This document shows, piece by piece, positions 39,008 through 47,549 of a stretch of 64,000 nucleotides of DNA. How positions within the stretch are numbered: the first letter of the stretch is position 1; every line of letters begins with the position of its first letter. The DNA lies in contig NZ_JAPEOR010000005.1 of NCBI RefSeq assembly GCF_026341125.1, forward strand, positions 62,001-126,000, read 5' to 3'. The notes under the pieces were generated by a model. It did no database searches. It saw only the letters and a list, made by a program, of their open reading frames with translations, and was not told where the DNA came from. The translations under genes and the position numbers were made by a program. The stretch is from Streptomyces sp. NBC_01142 (GTDB lineage: Bacteria; Actinomycetota; Actinomycetes; Streptomycetales; Streptomycetaceae).

Positions 39008-39595
39008 TCAGTAACCCTTGTGTGGGTTGAGAGCGCGCACCCGGTGGAGGAAGGTCGGGTCAGGACTCATGGCGACGTGCTGGCCGGTGTCGGTGTCGAG
39101 GTAGCCCCACTGACCGGTGTTCCCGGCTCCGCAGACCATGAGCGTGAGCGTCCCGTCCGGCTCGTGTACTTCGGTGACCTCGTGGTAGACGGCGAGAGGC
39201 AGATCGTTCACCGTGCCGCTTGTGTGGCTGACACCTCGGGCGGGAACGATGTGCCCGCCCTGCGAGGCGTAGCGGTCTTCGTCGTAGCCACCCAGGAGTA
39301 CATGGGACCGGAAGGGCCAAGGGTGATCGTGGGGGTGCGCCTGGTCGCCGCCTCGCCGGTCGGGCAGCCGCCACAGATTGATCTTCACAGTGCTCTCAGC
39401 CGTCCGGTGCAGGACCAGCTCGGCCTTGTAGGCGTCACCCCTGTCGTCGGGGACGAGGGTCCAGCAGCTCGGGCTGATGAACTGCTCCCAGGTCAGTGGA
39501 GCGAGTTCCGGTATGTGGCTCTCGACTCCGGCTGAGGCCGCCTCGAAGATCTCGCTGGTGACGGTCAGACCGGGCACGATCGTGGTCGCCTTCAT
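39008..39595 (-). CDS. Cupin-like (cysteine-dioxygenase-like) protein
   Basis: 195 residues. A double-stranded beta-helix pattern is suggested by the metal-site-like cluster GDQAHPHDHPWPFRSHVLLG (several His) and the second His in VARGVSHTSGTVNDL-type sequence (PARGVSHTSGTVNDLPLAVY), then YHEVTEVHEPDGTLTLMVCG. This resembles cysteine dioxygenase-like cupins. The substrate is unknown. ATG 39595 was used; a GAGG box is very close. It stands alone on the minus strand next to the methyltransferase fragment. Confidence 0.6.
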   Translation of the reverse strand: MKATTIVPGLTVTSEIFEAASAGVESHIPELAPLTWEQFISPSCWTLVPDDRGDAYKAELVLHRTAESTVKINLWRLPDRRGGDQAHPHDHPWPFRSHVLLGGYDEDRYASQGGHIVPARGVSHTSGTVNDLPLAVYHEVTEVHEPDGTLTLMVCGAGNTGQWGYLDTDTGQHVAMSPDPTFLHRVRALNPHKGY

Positions 39596-39761
39596 GCCTC
39601 GAGTCTGGCGCGTCCTCCAAGCACGGGAAGCCGGTTCCCGCCAACCGCTCCGCAGACAGGAAGATCGGCGGGACGTAGGCGTCTCGGCCATATCGCCGGC
39701 ATATAGCCCTCCATCCACGGTCCGCGTTCCCCATCGGGCTGCCGCATGTCAGGATCTGCCC

Positions 39762-40106
39762 ATGTTCTCTTTGGGGCGGGACGGCATGCGCGACCTGCAA
39801 GCGCGGGCCGAGGACCTGAGCAATGACCTTGCCAGTGGCCAGTGGAAGCCGAACCGCTTCGACAGGCGCGCTCTGCTCAAGCTGACCGGCGCCGACGGCC
39901 CGGTCATCGACCGCGAGGCGATCGTCACCATGTTCGACCAGCTCTACAAGGAGCGCGGGCCCCGGCAGCTCAACAACATGACGGGCCGGCTGACGACGCT
40001 GCTGATGAACACGGCGGCGGCACAAGACATGCCGTCGATCGCCGCACTTCCTGAAGGGCAGGAGGCGCTGAGCGCGGTCCGATCGCTCGTCCGCAGCGCG
40101 GCGTAG
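39762..40106 (+). CDS. Hypothetical protein, 114 aa
   Basis: A soluble, helical protein (DGMRDLQARAEDLSNDLASG, RRALLKLTGADGPVIDREAI, TMFDQLYKERGPRQLNNMTG) with no recognised family. The ATG has AGGA 7 bases upstream. The following membrane-anchored gene starts 4 bp after the stop, so the two are probably co-expressed. Confidence 0.6.
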   Translation: MFSLGRDGMRDLQARAEDLSNDLASGQWKPNRFDRRALLKLTGADGPVIDREAIVTMFDQLYKERGPRQLNNMTGRLTTLLMNTAAAQDMPSIAALPEGQEALSAVRSLVRSAA

Positions 40107-40110
40107 CTGT

Positions 40111-40509
40111 ATGGGAACAGGGTGGCTGGTGCTCATAGCCACCGGCGTGGTCGTCGCCGGCTGGTTCCTGACTGCGATGTACCGGGGCGCCGCTAACCAC
40201 GCTCGATCGCAGACCCGGCAAGACCTGATCAAGCTCGGCAGCATCCCGACGATCGCTAAGACGCTGACGGACATGAGCAGTCTGCCGGCGTACGCCTTCA
40301 TGGCCCCCTTCGCGGAGGGCCGCACGCACCCGTTCGGCTGGCTGTGGTGGCGGATCGAGAAGGATGCCGACGGCGACTCGCGGCAGCACATGGGGTGGGC
40401 ACTGACCTACCGGAGAGCACGCAAGGCCGCCGGCCTTCCGCTTTCGATCCGAGCGCACCACACGGAGGTCACCCTGGCGCAGGGGCAGGACCGTCCGGCT
40501 GACCGCTGA
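40111..40509 (+). CDS. Membrane-anchored hypothetical protein, 132 aa
   Basis: An N-terminal hydrophobic helix (WLVLIATGVVVAGWFLTAMY) followed by a soluble part with GSIPTIAKTLTDMSSLPAYA and a Trp-rich GWLWWRIEKD motif. Family unknown. It follows the 114-aa gene by 4 bp. Confidence 0.55.
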   Translation: MGTGWLVLIATGVVVAGWFLTAMYRGAANHARSQTRQDLIKLGSIPTIAKTLTDMSSLPAYAFMAPFAEGRTHPFGWLWWRIEKDADGDSRQHMGWALTYRRARKAAGLPLSIRAHHTEVTLAQGQDRPADR

Positions 40510-40605
40510 CGTCCGGACACGAGGGCGCGGGGGAGGGCGAGCCGCCGCCTGCGGAACTGATCGAAGTGGCGGACGCCGCACGCCCCAGGCACGTAGTTTG
40601 ACGGC

Positions 40606-41130
40606 ATGGCTGACATGCGGAATCTGTGGTGGTCGGCGGGCCGAATGGCCTTCAGCGTGGCGGAGGACGGCAGTTGGCGAAACCAACGGTGGTCCGACTC
40701 CCTGCGCCGCTCGGCCACCCTGCTCGAGCCGGTCTGGCCCAAGCACGACACCGGCGGACCGTTCACCTTCGCGCTCCCCACGATCGCGCTGCTCCTGTAC
40801 GCGGGCCCGCTCGACGACGAGCCCGAGAGCGCGCCGGTGGAGAACATCGTGGCCGCGCTGACCCCGCGCCGAGCCGACGAAGACGCGCCGTCGCTCGAGG
40901 ACACCATTCGCGCGGGCCTGGCCGAGCGCCATCACGACCTGGACGACGACTCGAAGCTGTCTGCCCTGGTCCGCTCGCTGACCGCCTATCACGAGCCGGT
41001 GACCCACACCGCGAGCGGATGGGACCTCCCCGCCTTCGAGCAGACGCCCGGCGGCTCGCTGCTGGACGCGGGAGCGCGGTGGGCGCACCACCGTTTCACG
41101 CACCACTACCTTCAGGGCAGCGTGGCCTGA
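40606..41130 (+). CDS. Hypothetical protein, 174 aa
   Basis: A soluble protein starting MADMRNLWWSAGRMAFSVAE. It has a hydrophobic strand (FTFALPTIALLLYAGPL), an acidic middle and a His/aromatic-rich end (RWAHHRFTHHYLQGSVA). No family is recognised. It is convergent with the endonuclease/phosphatase gene, 13 bp apart. Confidence 0.55.
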   Translation: MADMRNLWWSAGRMAFSVAEDGSWRNQRWSDSLRRSATLLEPVWPKHDTGGPFTFALPTIALLLYAGPLDDEPESAPVENIVAALTPRRADEDAPSLEDTIRAGLAERHHDLDDDSKLSALVRSLTAYHEPVTHTASGWDLPAFEQTPGGSLLDAGARWAHHRFTHHYLQGSVA

Positions 41131-41143
41131 CCTTCCGGCGGAC

Positions 41144-41977
41144 TCAGGCGAGGCGGCTCAACTCGAAGGTGGCGCTGACCGCGCCGTGATCGGACAGCTC
41201 CTTGTCGATCGGCTCCAAGTGCACCTGGTAGTCGACAAGCGCCGGCGCCAGGGCGGGGCTCATGAGGATGAGGTCCTGGCGCCGGGGCACGTCCCCTTCC
41301 CCGAACGCGGCAGTCGGGGCCACCCCCTGCCCGGAGGGGTGGCTCGCGTCCAGGAACCCGGCGCGTCCCAGAAGTTCGGTCGCGTCCCGATCGGAGACCT
41401 CTTCCTCGCGGGGCAGCCGGAGTTGGCCGTTTTTGGCGTGTGCCGGCAGCCGCGTCCAGTCAGGTTCCGGATAGCCGAGGCCGATGGCGTTGATGTCGCC
41501 GACAACGAGGGAGCGGCGGCCGGGGGCGGCCAGTACGCCCAGCGGCGACACCTCCCGCGCGCGATTGCGCGGGTCGAACGGGTCCAGGTGCAGATTGCGC
41601 AGTTCCAGCAGCCCTTCCAGGCCCGGCACGACCAGGTTCGCCCAGCCCATGACGTGGTGGTACCGATCCCGGTCCGCGCCCTGTGCGGCGAGCTGGACAC
41701 GACGGCTCAGCATGATCACGGTGTGGAAGCGGTGACCGCTCGTCGTCTCGTTGGCGTACGCGAGATAGGCGCTGCCCATGCCGAGGGCGTTCAAGGTCTG
41801 GTACATGCGTCGTTGGCCGAGGAGATCCCAGAAGTTGCACTCCTGCAGCGCCAGGACGTCTGCCTCAAGACTCTTGAGGAACGGGATCTGCCCGTGCCAT
41901 CGGTCACCGCCGCCGAGGCCGAAGTCGTCGTGGCCGCCGAACAGCGTGTTGAACGTGACGACTCTGATCGCGGTCAT
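41144..41977 (-). CDS. Endonuclease/exonuclease/phosphatase-family protein
   Basis: 277 residues with the metal-site motifs of the EEP superfamily: TAIRVVTFNTLFGG (Asn), DVLALQECNFWDLLG (QE), RNLHLDPFDPRN (H and D), SLVVGDINAIGLG (GDxN), and KELSDHGAVSATFEL (SDH). EEP enzymes cut phosphodiester bonds in DNA, RNA, phospholipids or nucleotides. The target is not apparent. ATG 41977 has GGGAGAG 6 bases upstream and overlaps the stop of the upstream 2H phosphoesterase gene (ATGA), so the two are co-translated and may act on the same substrate. Confidence 0.8.
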   Translation of the reverse strand: MTAIRVVTFNTLFGGHDDFGLGGGDRWHGQIPFLKSLEADVLALQECNFWDLLGQRRMYQTLNALGMGSAYLAYANETTSGHRFHTVIMLSRRVQLAAQGADRDRYHHVMGWANLVVPGLEGLLELRNLHLDPFDPRNRAREVSPLGVLAAPGRRSLVVGDINAIGLGYPEPDWTRLPAHAKNGQLRLPREEEVSDRDATELLGRAGFLDASHPSGQGVAPTAAFGEGDVPRRQDLILMSPALAPALVDYQVHLEPIDKELSDHGAVSATFELSRLA

Positions 41978-42645
41978 TCCGACTCTCCCAGTGCAATCGT
42001 GGCGAGACGATTCCATGTCACGGTCTTCGACGCCGTGTCCGTCTGCGCGGTGACGTCGACGAGATGGACCGTGCTGATGTGCAGCGGAGCGTGGCTGGGG
42101 CGGATACGCCGCAGGATGCGCTGGGCCGCGTCAGAGTCGGCCTCGGCATGGGCGTAGGCCGTCGTCAAGTGCTGCAGGCCCCACTGGTAGCGGCATGCCT
42201 CGTCACCGAGCGCGGCCCGTGTGCCCGCGCGGGCGGCCGTGTGCAGGGCAGCCAGCTCGTCGTCCGGCGCGAGATCCGCAATGACTCCGGAGTGATACGA
42301 GAGCAGCGACCCCACGGTGACGGTGAACGGCTCGACGCCACCGATCCGCGCGGACACCTCCTCGACGAGCTTGTCCCGCTGCTCCGGGGTGATCTCGTCG
42401 GCCGGGACGCTGATCTGGTCGACCGTAATGTGGAGCCATTTCAACTCCACTGGCGTGATGGGGAACCCGGCCTCCACGAGAGCCTGGTTGGACTCCGTGA
42501 CCAGGTCGCTGAGCTCCTGGTGTCTTGGGTCCGCCCAGTCCAACTCGACGTACCAGTGAAGGAGCGTCCCGGCTTGCCACGACTGTGCACCGGCCTTGAA
42601 CTCGAACGGCTTCATGGAGTGGAACGGTACGGCCGGCCGGATCAC
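41974..42645 (-). CDS. 2H phosphoesterase (2'-5' RNA ligase-like), first copy
   Basis: 223 residues with two H-x-T/S motifs (ELKWLHITVDQI and HAPLHISTVHLVDV), the catalytic pair of the 2H superfamily that opens or forms 2',3'-cyclic or 2'-5' phosphodiesters. The spacing (about 130 residues) is normal. GTG 42645 is preferred: GAAGG lies 10 bases upstream, while ATG 42615 has none. Its stop overlaps the start of the EEP gene. Confidence 0.7.
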   Translation of the reverse strand: MIRPAVPFHSMKPFEFKAGAQSWQAGTLLHWYVELDWADPRHQELSDLVTESNQALVEAGFPITPVELKWLHITVDQISVPADEITPEQRDKLVEEVSARIGGVEPFTVTVGSLLSYHSGVIADLAPDDELAALHTAARAGTRAALGDEACRYQWGLQHLTTAYAHAEADSDAAQRILRRIRPSHAPLHISTVHLVDVTAQTDTASKTVTWNRLATIALGESE

Positions 42646-42691
42646 CGAGGCAGGGCCTTCGTCTACCTGGCTGGAACTCGCCCCCAGGTCG

Positions 42692-43312
42692 CTACCGGTA
42701 CAGCGGGTCGTCCGGGTCGTGGATCTCGAAAGGACGGTCGGGGGCGCGTTCAGCGTGCCGGATTGAGAGCTGCACGGAGGTCTCGGGCATCACCATCTCC
42801 ACCGTCTCTGGAGGGCGCGGCAGCAGCACGCTGGGCGGGAACCCGTCGGGCAGAGCGCTCCGGTCGAGGTTCTCCAGCCACCAGCGCATCCAGCCGTAGA
42901 GGGCCGACGCGTAGAACTCCGGCGCTCCGCCCTTCGCATGTACGTGCACGGTGTACCCTACGGGCTGCCACACCGACGGCGGTTGTACGCGTACCCACAC
43001 CAGCGCGCTGTGGTTGCCCGTGACAGCGCCGACCACCAAGACCCCGGGGTACGCACGCACCGCGTCCTCGAGGACGTCGAACGCGCCGTTGGGCGGCGGG
43101 GCGTTGGTGGCGTCCACCACGATGACGGAAGCGCTCTCCTTGATCCCCGGCTCGGCGTTCGGCGGCGCCATCAGATGCAGAGCGGGACCGTTCTCCCCTT
43201 CCGCGGCCGACAGGTCGCGGGGTGTCACGTGGACGCGAAGGTGCTCTGACGGGGACGAGACGCGAGTCTCCAACCTCCACGCCGCCAGCACTCTTCCCGC
43301 TGCCTTGCTCAT
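42692..43312 (-). CDS. Hypothetical protein, 206 aa
   Basis: A beta-rich soluble protein (HLRVHVTPRDLSAAEGENGP, SASVIVVDATNAPPPNGAFD, GVLVVGAVTGNHSALVWVRV) with a Trp-rich segment (YGWMRWWLENLDR). No family is recognised. It lies 46 bp upstream of the 2H phosphoesterase gene in the same direction, so it may belong to the same operon, and it is divergent from the second 2H gene. Confidence 0.6.
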   Translation of the reverse strand: MSKAAGRVLAAWRLETRVSSPSEHLRVHVTPRDLSAAEGENGPALHLMAPPNAEPGIKESASVIVVDATNAPPPNGAFDVLEDAVRAYPGVLVVGAVTGNHSALVWVRVQPPSVWQPVGYTVHVHAKGGAPEFYASALYGWMRWWLENLDRSALPDGFPPSVLLPRPPETVEMVMPETSVQLSIRHAERAPDRPFEIHDPDDPLYR

Positions 43313-43595
43313 CGATCCCCCTCGTAGTGTTCCAAGTGTCCGTGACCATCGTTGCCGCTCCGGCCCGGGAAAGGAACAGGGGCACGGCCCCCGCTGTGGC
43401 CTTTGGATCGCTCGGACGCGGAGGGCAACTCGTCAGCTCGCGGGTGGGCGGAGCGGATACACGCCGGGAAGAGAGGGTACGGAGGCTTTTGGCTCAAGTG
43501 CCGCTGCAGACCGTGCCGTTGCGCGCGCAGGCGGCTGGTGAGTTCGGTAGCGTGCGGGAGCGCACGGCGTGATTCCGCAGGTGGAAGGTGGGGGT

Positions 43596-44723
43596 ATGGA
43601 GAGCTTCTTCTCTCCGAAGAGGACGTGGGCGCAGGGCCCGTATCTGCACTTCGTGGCGAGGTTGGACGACCCTGCGTACGTGGAGTACACGCGGGCGCAC
43701 CACGAGCTGCTCGCAGAGTACGGCGGCCAGCTGGGGACCGTGCCCGCCGAGTGGCTGCACTGGACCGTGCTCGGCGTCCATCACAACCTGACACGGGAGC
43801 AGGTGGAGCGCGCGGTTGAGCGGGTCCGCACGAAGCTCGCCGACTACGGCGGATGCGTGGACGCCGAGCTGGGCCCCGTGTGGCCCGGCCCAAGCGCCGT
43901 GACCGTGGCGATGTACCCGGAGCCGCCGCTCGCGGCCGTGACCACCAAGGTCCGCGAAGCCGTCTCCACGGTGGAGGGCATCAGCCCACGACCGGCTCCG
44001 GACCGGGAGTGGCCGCACTCCACGCTCGCGTACTACCGCACAGGCGACGTCCATGACGCCCGCTTCAACCGCCGCCTTCGCGAGATCCGACCGGACCGCG
44101 TCAAGATCAGCATCGACCGTGTGCACGCCGTCTACATGCACCAGGACCTCGACCTCGGGTACTACCGGTGGGATCACCTCGCGGAACTGCCCCTGGGAAA
44201 CTCCGCGATCCTGACGGTCCGCGACCGCCTGGACGAGCTGGTCACACAAGCGGAGCGCGAGGGCAGCAGCCTGTGGGCCGAGGCGTGGCGGCGCGTGCGC
44301 ACCGCGCTGGCCCCCGCGTTCGGCGACGAGAAGTTCCGCCCGTCCCACTCCACACTCGACGTCGGCATCGACAACGTCGAAGCCGCGGGTGCTCTGGCCG
44401 TCAGCCTCTACCTGCTGGCCCGTGAACGCTCCGTCGCTGCGGCCGACATCACCATCCAGGACCTGGAGGAGCTGGCCGGCGCCCCGTTCCAATACACGAG
44501 CCCCCGGTTGCACGAACAGATTCACAGCCGACTCGAAGCGGTAGGGCACGCGTTGGACGACGCCGACGATCCCGTCATGGTGCGCTGGCGCGCCCTGGAC
44601 TACGTCCACAAGGAGCATTCGGGCGCGGATCTGGACGACAGTTCCCTTCGTGCCGGGCACGCGGGCGAGAACGGACTGCACCGTGTCCTTGCGCCGTTCT
44701 ACCGGGACCGCATCCGTCTCTGA
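43596..44723 (+). CDS. 2H phosphoesterase-like protein with C-terminal helical domain, second copy
   Basis: 375 residues. The N-terminal about 190 residues carry both 2H motifs (PAEWLHWTVLGVHH and DREWPHSTLAYYRTG). The remaining part is helical with another HST (KFRPSHSTLDVGIDNVEAAG) and ends in HRVLAPFYRDRIRL. ATG 43596 has GGAAGGTGGGGG upstream; GTG 43569 is less likely. It is divergent from the operon with the first 2H gene and the EEP gene. Two 2H enzymes plus an EEP enzyme within 3.6 kb suggest processing of an RNA or cyclic-nucleotide phosphodiester. Confidence 0.7.
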   Translation: MESFFSPKRTWAQGPYLHFVARLDDPAYVEYTRAHHELLAEYGGQLGTVPAEWLHWTVLGVHHNLTREQVERAVERVRTKLADYGGCVDAELGPVWPGPSAVTVAMYPEPPLAAVTTKVREAVSTVEGISPRPAPDREWPHSTLAYYRTGDVHDARFNRRLREIRPDRVKISIDRVHAVYMHQDLDLGYYRWDHLAELPLGNSAILTVRDRLDELVTQAEREGSSLWAEAWRRVRTALAPAFGDEKFRPSHSTLDVGIDNVEAAGALAVSLYLLARERSVAAADITIQDLEELAGAPFQYTSPRLHEQIHSRLEAVGHALDDADDPVMVRWRALDYVHKEHSGADLDDSSLRAGHAGENGLHRVLAPFYRDRIRL

Positions 44724-44824
44724 ACGGCGGTGATCGCGGCGGGAGCCAGCATCCTTCGGTCGCGGACAGCGTGCTCACCCGGCGCCGGCCTTGCACGGGA
44801 GCCCTCACATGCCGAACGAGTCAG

Positions 44825-46069
44825 TCAGGCCGCCGAGGTGGTGGGCGTCCAGACCGCACTGAGGATGTGGCGGTCGCGCTCGGCGATGACCGTGCCGGAC
44901 GTGGTGTCCCCGGAGCCTCGTGGGTGCAGCTCCAGATGGTGGGCGCCGCGGCCGCGCCACGTCGTGTTCCATTCCCGCAGCCGGGCGGCGACATCGTCGG
45001 CGAGTGCGGTGGCGCCCGATCCGTGGGCGACCACGGCGATCTCGAACCGGTCACCCTCCCCGCCCAGCCCGCGGCGGTTGGCCAGGTACGCCACCGTGGC
45101 GCCGCGGTGGAAGCCAGGACCGCCCCACGGCATCAGGGGCTGTACGACACCGGAGGCGACCGCGTCCTGACCGGCGCTGACCTTGGTGAAGCCCGGGGTG
45201 CGCGGGTCGGCCATCAGCCACAGGTGCAGCGCCTCCCACCCGGGACCGTCGTCCACCCGCACGCCCGTCCACTCCACCGCCCGCGGCCCCTTCAGACAGT
45301 CGTGCAGTCCTGCCGCATCCACCGGCCGGTCGTCCTCCAGGCGCAGCACGAGCGCGCCGCCGCCGACGTCGACCGCCCGCGGCACCCGGGCACCGGGCCC
45401 GGTGACCGGGATGAAGCCGCACGTCTCAGTGGACACCGACACCCAGTGCTCGCGGCGGCGTTCGAACGCCGCCGCCAGCGGCCACGCCAGGCGCAGCGGG
45501 ACGACGAGCCGGCCGCCGGGGGCGAGCTGGTGCAGCCACGCCTCCTCGATGTCGAACGCGCCGGCCGTCACGAGGATCCGGTCGAAGGGACCGAGACCTG
45601 CAGCTCCAGCCCGGCCGTCGCCATGCCGGACCACCACGCGCCCGTACCCGGCCGCGCGCAGGGCCGCTTCTGCGCGCGCGGCGACGTCGCGGTCGCTTTC
45701 GATGGTGACGACCTGCCCCGCCGGGCCGACGAGGCAGTAGAGGAGGGCCGCGTTGTAGCCGGTGCCGGCCCCCACTTCGAGGACCCGGTGTCCGCGCTGC
45801 ACCCCGGCCTGCTCGAGCATCGCGGTCACCACCTGGGGCGCGGACGCCGAGCTGAGCACACTGCCGGCGGCATCACGCTTGATCGTCACCGAGGTGTAGA
45901 CGCCGTAGGCGTCCTCCAGCGTGGCTTCGGGGACGAACCGGTGCCGCTCCACGGCCCGCAGCGCGGCCTCCACCTGCGGCGAGTGCAGAACGTGGTGCTG
46001 GCGCAGCAACGTGACCATCGCCTCGTGAGGTTCCAGGGTGCTCACGCCAGGGGCCGTGCCGGAGTCCAT
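44825..46069 (-). CDS. Protein-L-isoaspartate O-methyltransferase-like enzyme with C-terminal extension
   Basis: 414 residues. The SAM-binding motif I is HRVLEVGAGTGYNAALLY, preceded by the PCMT-like SSASAPQVVTAMLEQ. Motif II/III are QVVTIESDRDVAARAEAALR, PFDRILVTAGAFDIEEAWLH and LAPGGRLVVPLRL. The C-terminal about 200 residues (GGALVLRLEDDRPVDAAGLH, then the end repeated at 38.7 kb) are found in the Streptomyces PCMT-like enzymes linked to the FxLD peptide system. No FxLD precursor is seen nearby. ATG 46069 lacks a clear ribosome binding site. A decayed partial duplicate exists at 38671-38935. Confidence 0.75.
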   Translation of the reverse strand: MDSGTAPGVSTLEPHEAMVTLLRQHHVLHSPQVEAALRAVERHRFVPEATLEDAYGVYTSVTIKRDAAGSVLSSASAPQVVTAMLEQAGVQRGHRVLEVGAGTGYNAALLYCLVGPAGQVVTIESDRDVAARAEAALRAAGYGRVVVRHGDGRAGAAGLGPFDRILVTAGAFDIEEAWLHQLAPGGRLVVPLRLAWPLAAAFERRREHWVSVSTETCGFIPVTGPGARVPRAVDVGGGALVLRLEDDRPVDAAGLHDCLKGPRAVEWTGVRVDDGPGWEALHLWLMADPRTPGFTKVSAGQDAVASGVVQPLMPWGGPGFHRGATVAYLANRRGLGGEGDRFEIAVVAHGSGATALADDVAARLREWNTTWRGRGAHHLELHPRGSGDTTSGTVIAERDRHILSAVWTPTTSAA

Positions 46070-46166
46070 CTGCGGAGTCTGCCAGCACGCGCTCCAACAG
46101 CGGAGGAGCGGGCGGACCGAGTTTCGGCCAACCCGCCCACGCGCGCCGACGGCGCGGCCGCGGTGG

Positions 46167-46379
46167 TCACCCGGCGTCGACCTCGTACAGCACGTGCACG
46201 TAGCGGAGCCTGGCCACGGCCTCGTCGCTCGCACCCTTCCAGTCCAGGTAGAGGACCAGATCCTCGAGGTCGTCGGAGTCGGGCCAGTCGGGGTCGGCGG
46301 CGACGTCGCGGGCGAGAACGCCGCTCTCCAGCGTCGTGTGGCGCTGCTCCTCCAGCCACTGCTTGAAGGTGATGCTCAT
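46167..46379 (-). CDS. YozE SAM-like-fold small protein
   Basis: 70 residues. TFKQWLEEQRHTTLESGVLA, then RDVAADPDWPDSDDLEDLVL, YLDWKG fits the YozE_SAM_like pattern (FxxWLxxQ, LAxDVxxDxxFP, YL). YozE proteins are small helical proteins of unclear role. ATG 46379 has GGAG 8 bases upstream, close to the end of the HD-domain gene (5 bp), so it is translated from the same message. Confidence 0.7.
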   Translation of the reverse strand: MSITFKQWLEEQRHTTLESGVLARDVAADPDWPDSDDLEDLVLYLDWKGASDEAVARLRYVHVLYEVDAG

Positions 46380-46384
46380 ATCCG

Positions 46385-46933
46385 CTACTCCGCGATCGCG
46401 TTGACGGCAGACGGAGCCGGGGTGCCGGGACAGTGCTCGTCCAGTTCCGCGAGCAGCGCCGGATTGACGATCCGCACGATCGCCTCGATGTCGGAGCGGC
46501 TTGCCGCCGGCCACAGTGCGGCGCGCGCCGTGCGGTACTTCGCGGCCAGGCGCTCCCGCTTGTCCGCCGGCAGCTGGGCCGCCCGGTCGGGGTGGGAGTT
46601 GTGCGCGTTGTCGGCGATCTTCACGAGCGTCGCCGACGGGTCGTCGGTGATGCGCCGGATCTTCTCCTCGTACGCCACGCCCGCCTGGTTGGTCACCGCC
46701 TCGACGATCTCGACGACCCGCGCAGGGATGCCGGTGCCCAGCAGCTTCTCGGCCGTCCAGTCGGTGTCCTCCACGATGTCGTGCAGCAGGCCCGCCATGA
46801 CGAGCTCGTCGCCGAACGGCGCGAGCCCGGCGGCGACCGCACGGACGTGCTCGATATAGGGCACGCCGATCTTGTCGACTTGCCCGGCATGCGCGCCCTC
46901 GGCCAGGACGGCGACCTCGCTGACGGACTTCAT
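46385..46933 (-). CDS. HD-domain phosphohydrolase (RSH/SpoT-hydrolase-like)
   Basis: 182 residues. HD motifs are VPYIEHVRAVAA (His), LVMAGLLHDIVEDTDWTAEK (HD) and TLVKIADNAHNS (the Lys-Ala-Asp-Asn that replaces KLADRLHN of RelA/SpoT hydrolases). Such single-domain proteins hydrolyse (p)ppGpp or related nucleotides, or are other metal phosphohydrolases. No synthetase domain is present. ATG 46933 has a perfect GGAGG. It is followed by the YozE-like gene. Confidence 0.78.
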   Translation of the reverse strand: MKSVSEVAVLAEGAHAGQVDKIGVPYIEHVRAVAAGLAPFGDELVMAGLLHDIVEDTDWTAEKLLGTGIPARVVEIVEAVTNQAGVAYEEKIRRITDDPSATLVKIADNAHNSHPDRAAQLPADKRERLAAKYRTARAALWPAASRSDIEAIVRIVNPALLAELDEHCPGTPAPSAVNAIAE

Positions 46934-47046
46934 GCTTCCTCCTTCACCGGGCGGCACCCGGCTTTCGACAACGACCGCGGACGGCCGGTTGGTTGGTGAA
47001 CACCCTGCCGTACACCGGCGGCGGGCATGGACCGCGGCAGGGGTGA

Positions 47047-47442
47047 TCAGGCGGCGGCCGCCAGGGCGGCCAGGACGAGCGCGGTGACATGGGCGGTCTG
47101 GTCCACGAAGGCGGCACCGCCCCTCGCCGCGCACTGCGGCGCGTTGCCGACGTGCTCCATCCACCACAGGACCGGCCACCGGCGGTCCAGGAAAGCGTGC
47201 GAGGCGCCGATCCACCCCAAGACGGCGGCTGTGACCGGGCCACTCAACGACAGGTCCAGCACCACCGTGCCCAAGGACAGAAGTACCGCGGAGACCAGCA
47301 CATGGGTTGCGGCGTGGCTCAGGTTGGCGCACCACCCGGTGACGCCGCGCTCGGCCTTGTGCTCTGCCTGGTGATCGGTCTGCAGGGCGTAGTCGGCGAT
47401 CAGATGCGCGGCGTACAACAGGACGAAAACGGTGGCGAGCAT
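47047..47442 (-). CDS. DUF3307-type membrane protein
   Basis: 131 residues with three to four membrane helices. The segment VFVLLYAAHLIADYALQTDH, QAEHKAERG is the DUF3307 signature (DYxLQ), and a DRRWPVLWWMEH loop follows. Function of the family is unknown. ATG 47442 has GGAGGA 8 bases upstream. Confidence 0.7.
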   Translation of the reverse strand: MLATVFVLLYAAHLIADYALQTDHQAEHKAERGVTGWCANLSHAATHVLVSAVLLSLGTVVLDLSLSGPVTAAVLGWIGASHAFLDRRWPVLWWMEHVGNAPQCAARGGAAFVDQTAHVTALVLAALAAAA

Positions 47443-47549
47443 GGCGAAGGTCCTCCGAGGCGTCGAGCACGAGTCGTCGTGCCGCATCCACTGTGGGGAC
47501 ACCGCTCCTCCCGCTCCGCTCCCACGGCGCACACCGGCCGTGACGCCCC

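Noticed and set aside
43312..43595. Small genes in the divergent gap between the 206-aa gene and the second 2H gene
   Set aside because: Short frames on both strands give Arg/Ser/Pro-rich products without ribosome binding sites; the gap is better read as a divergent promoter region.
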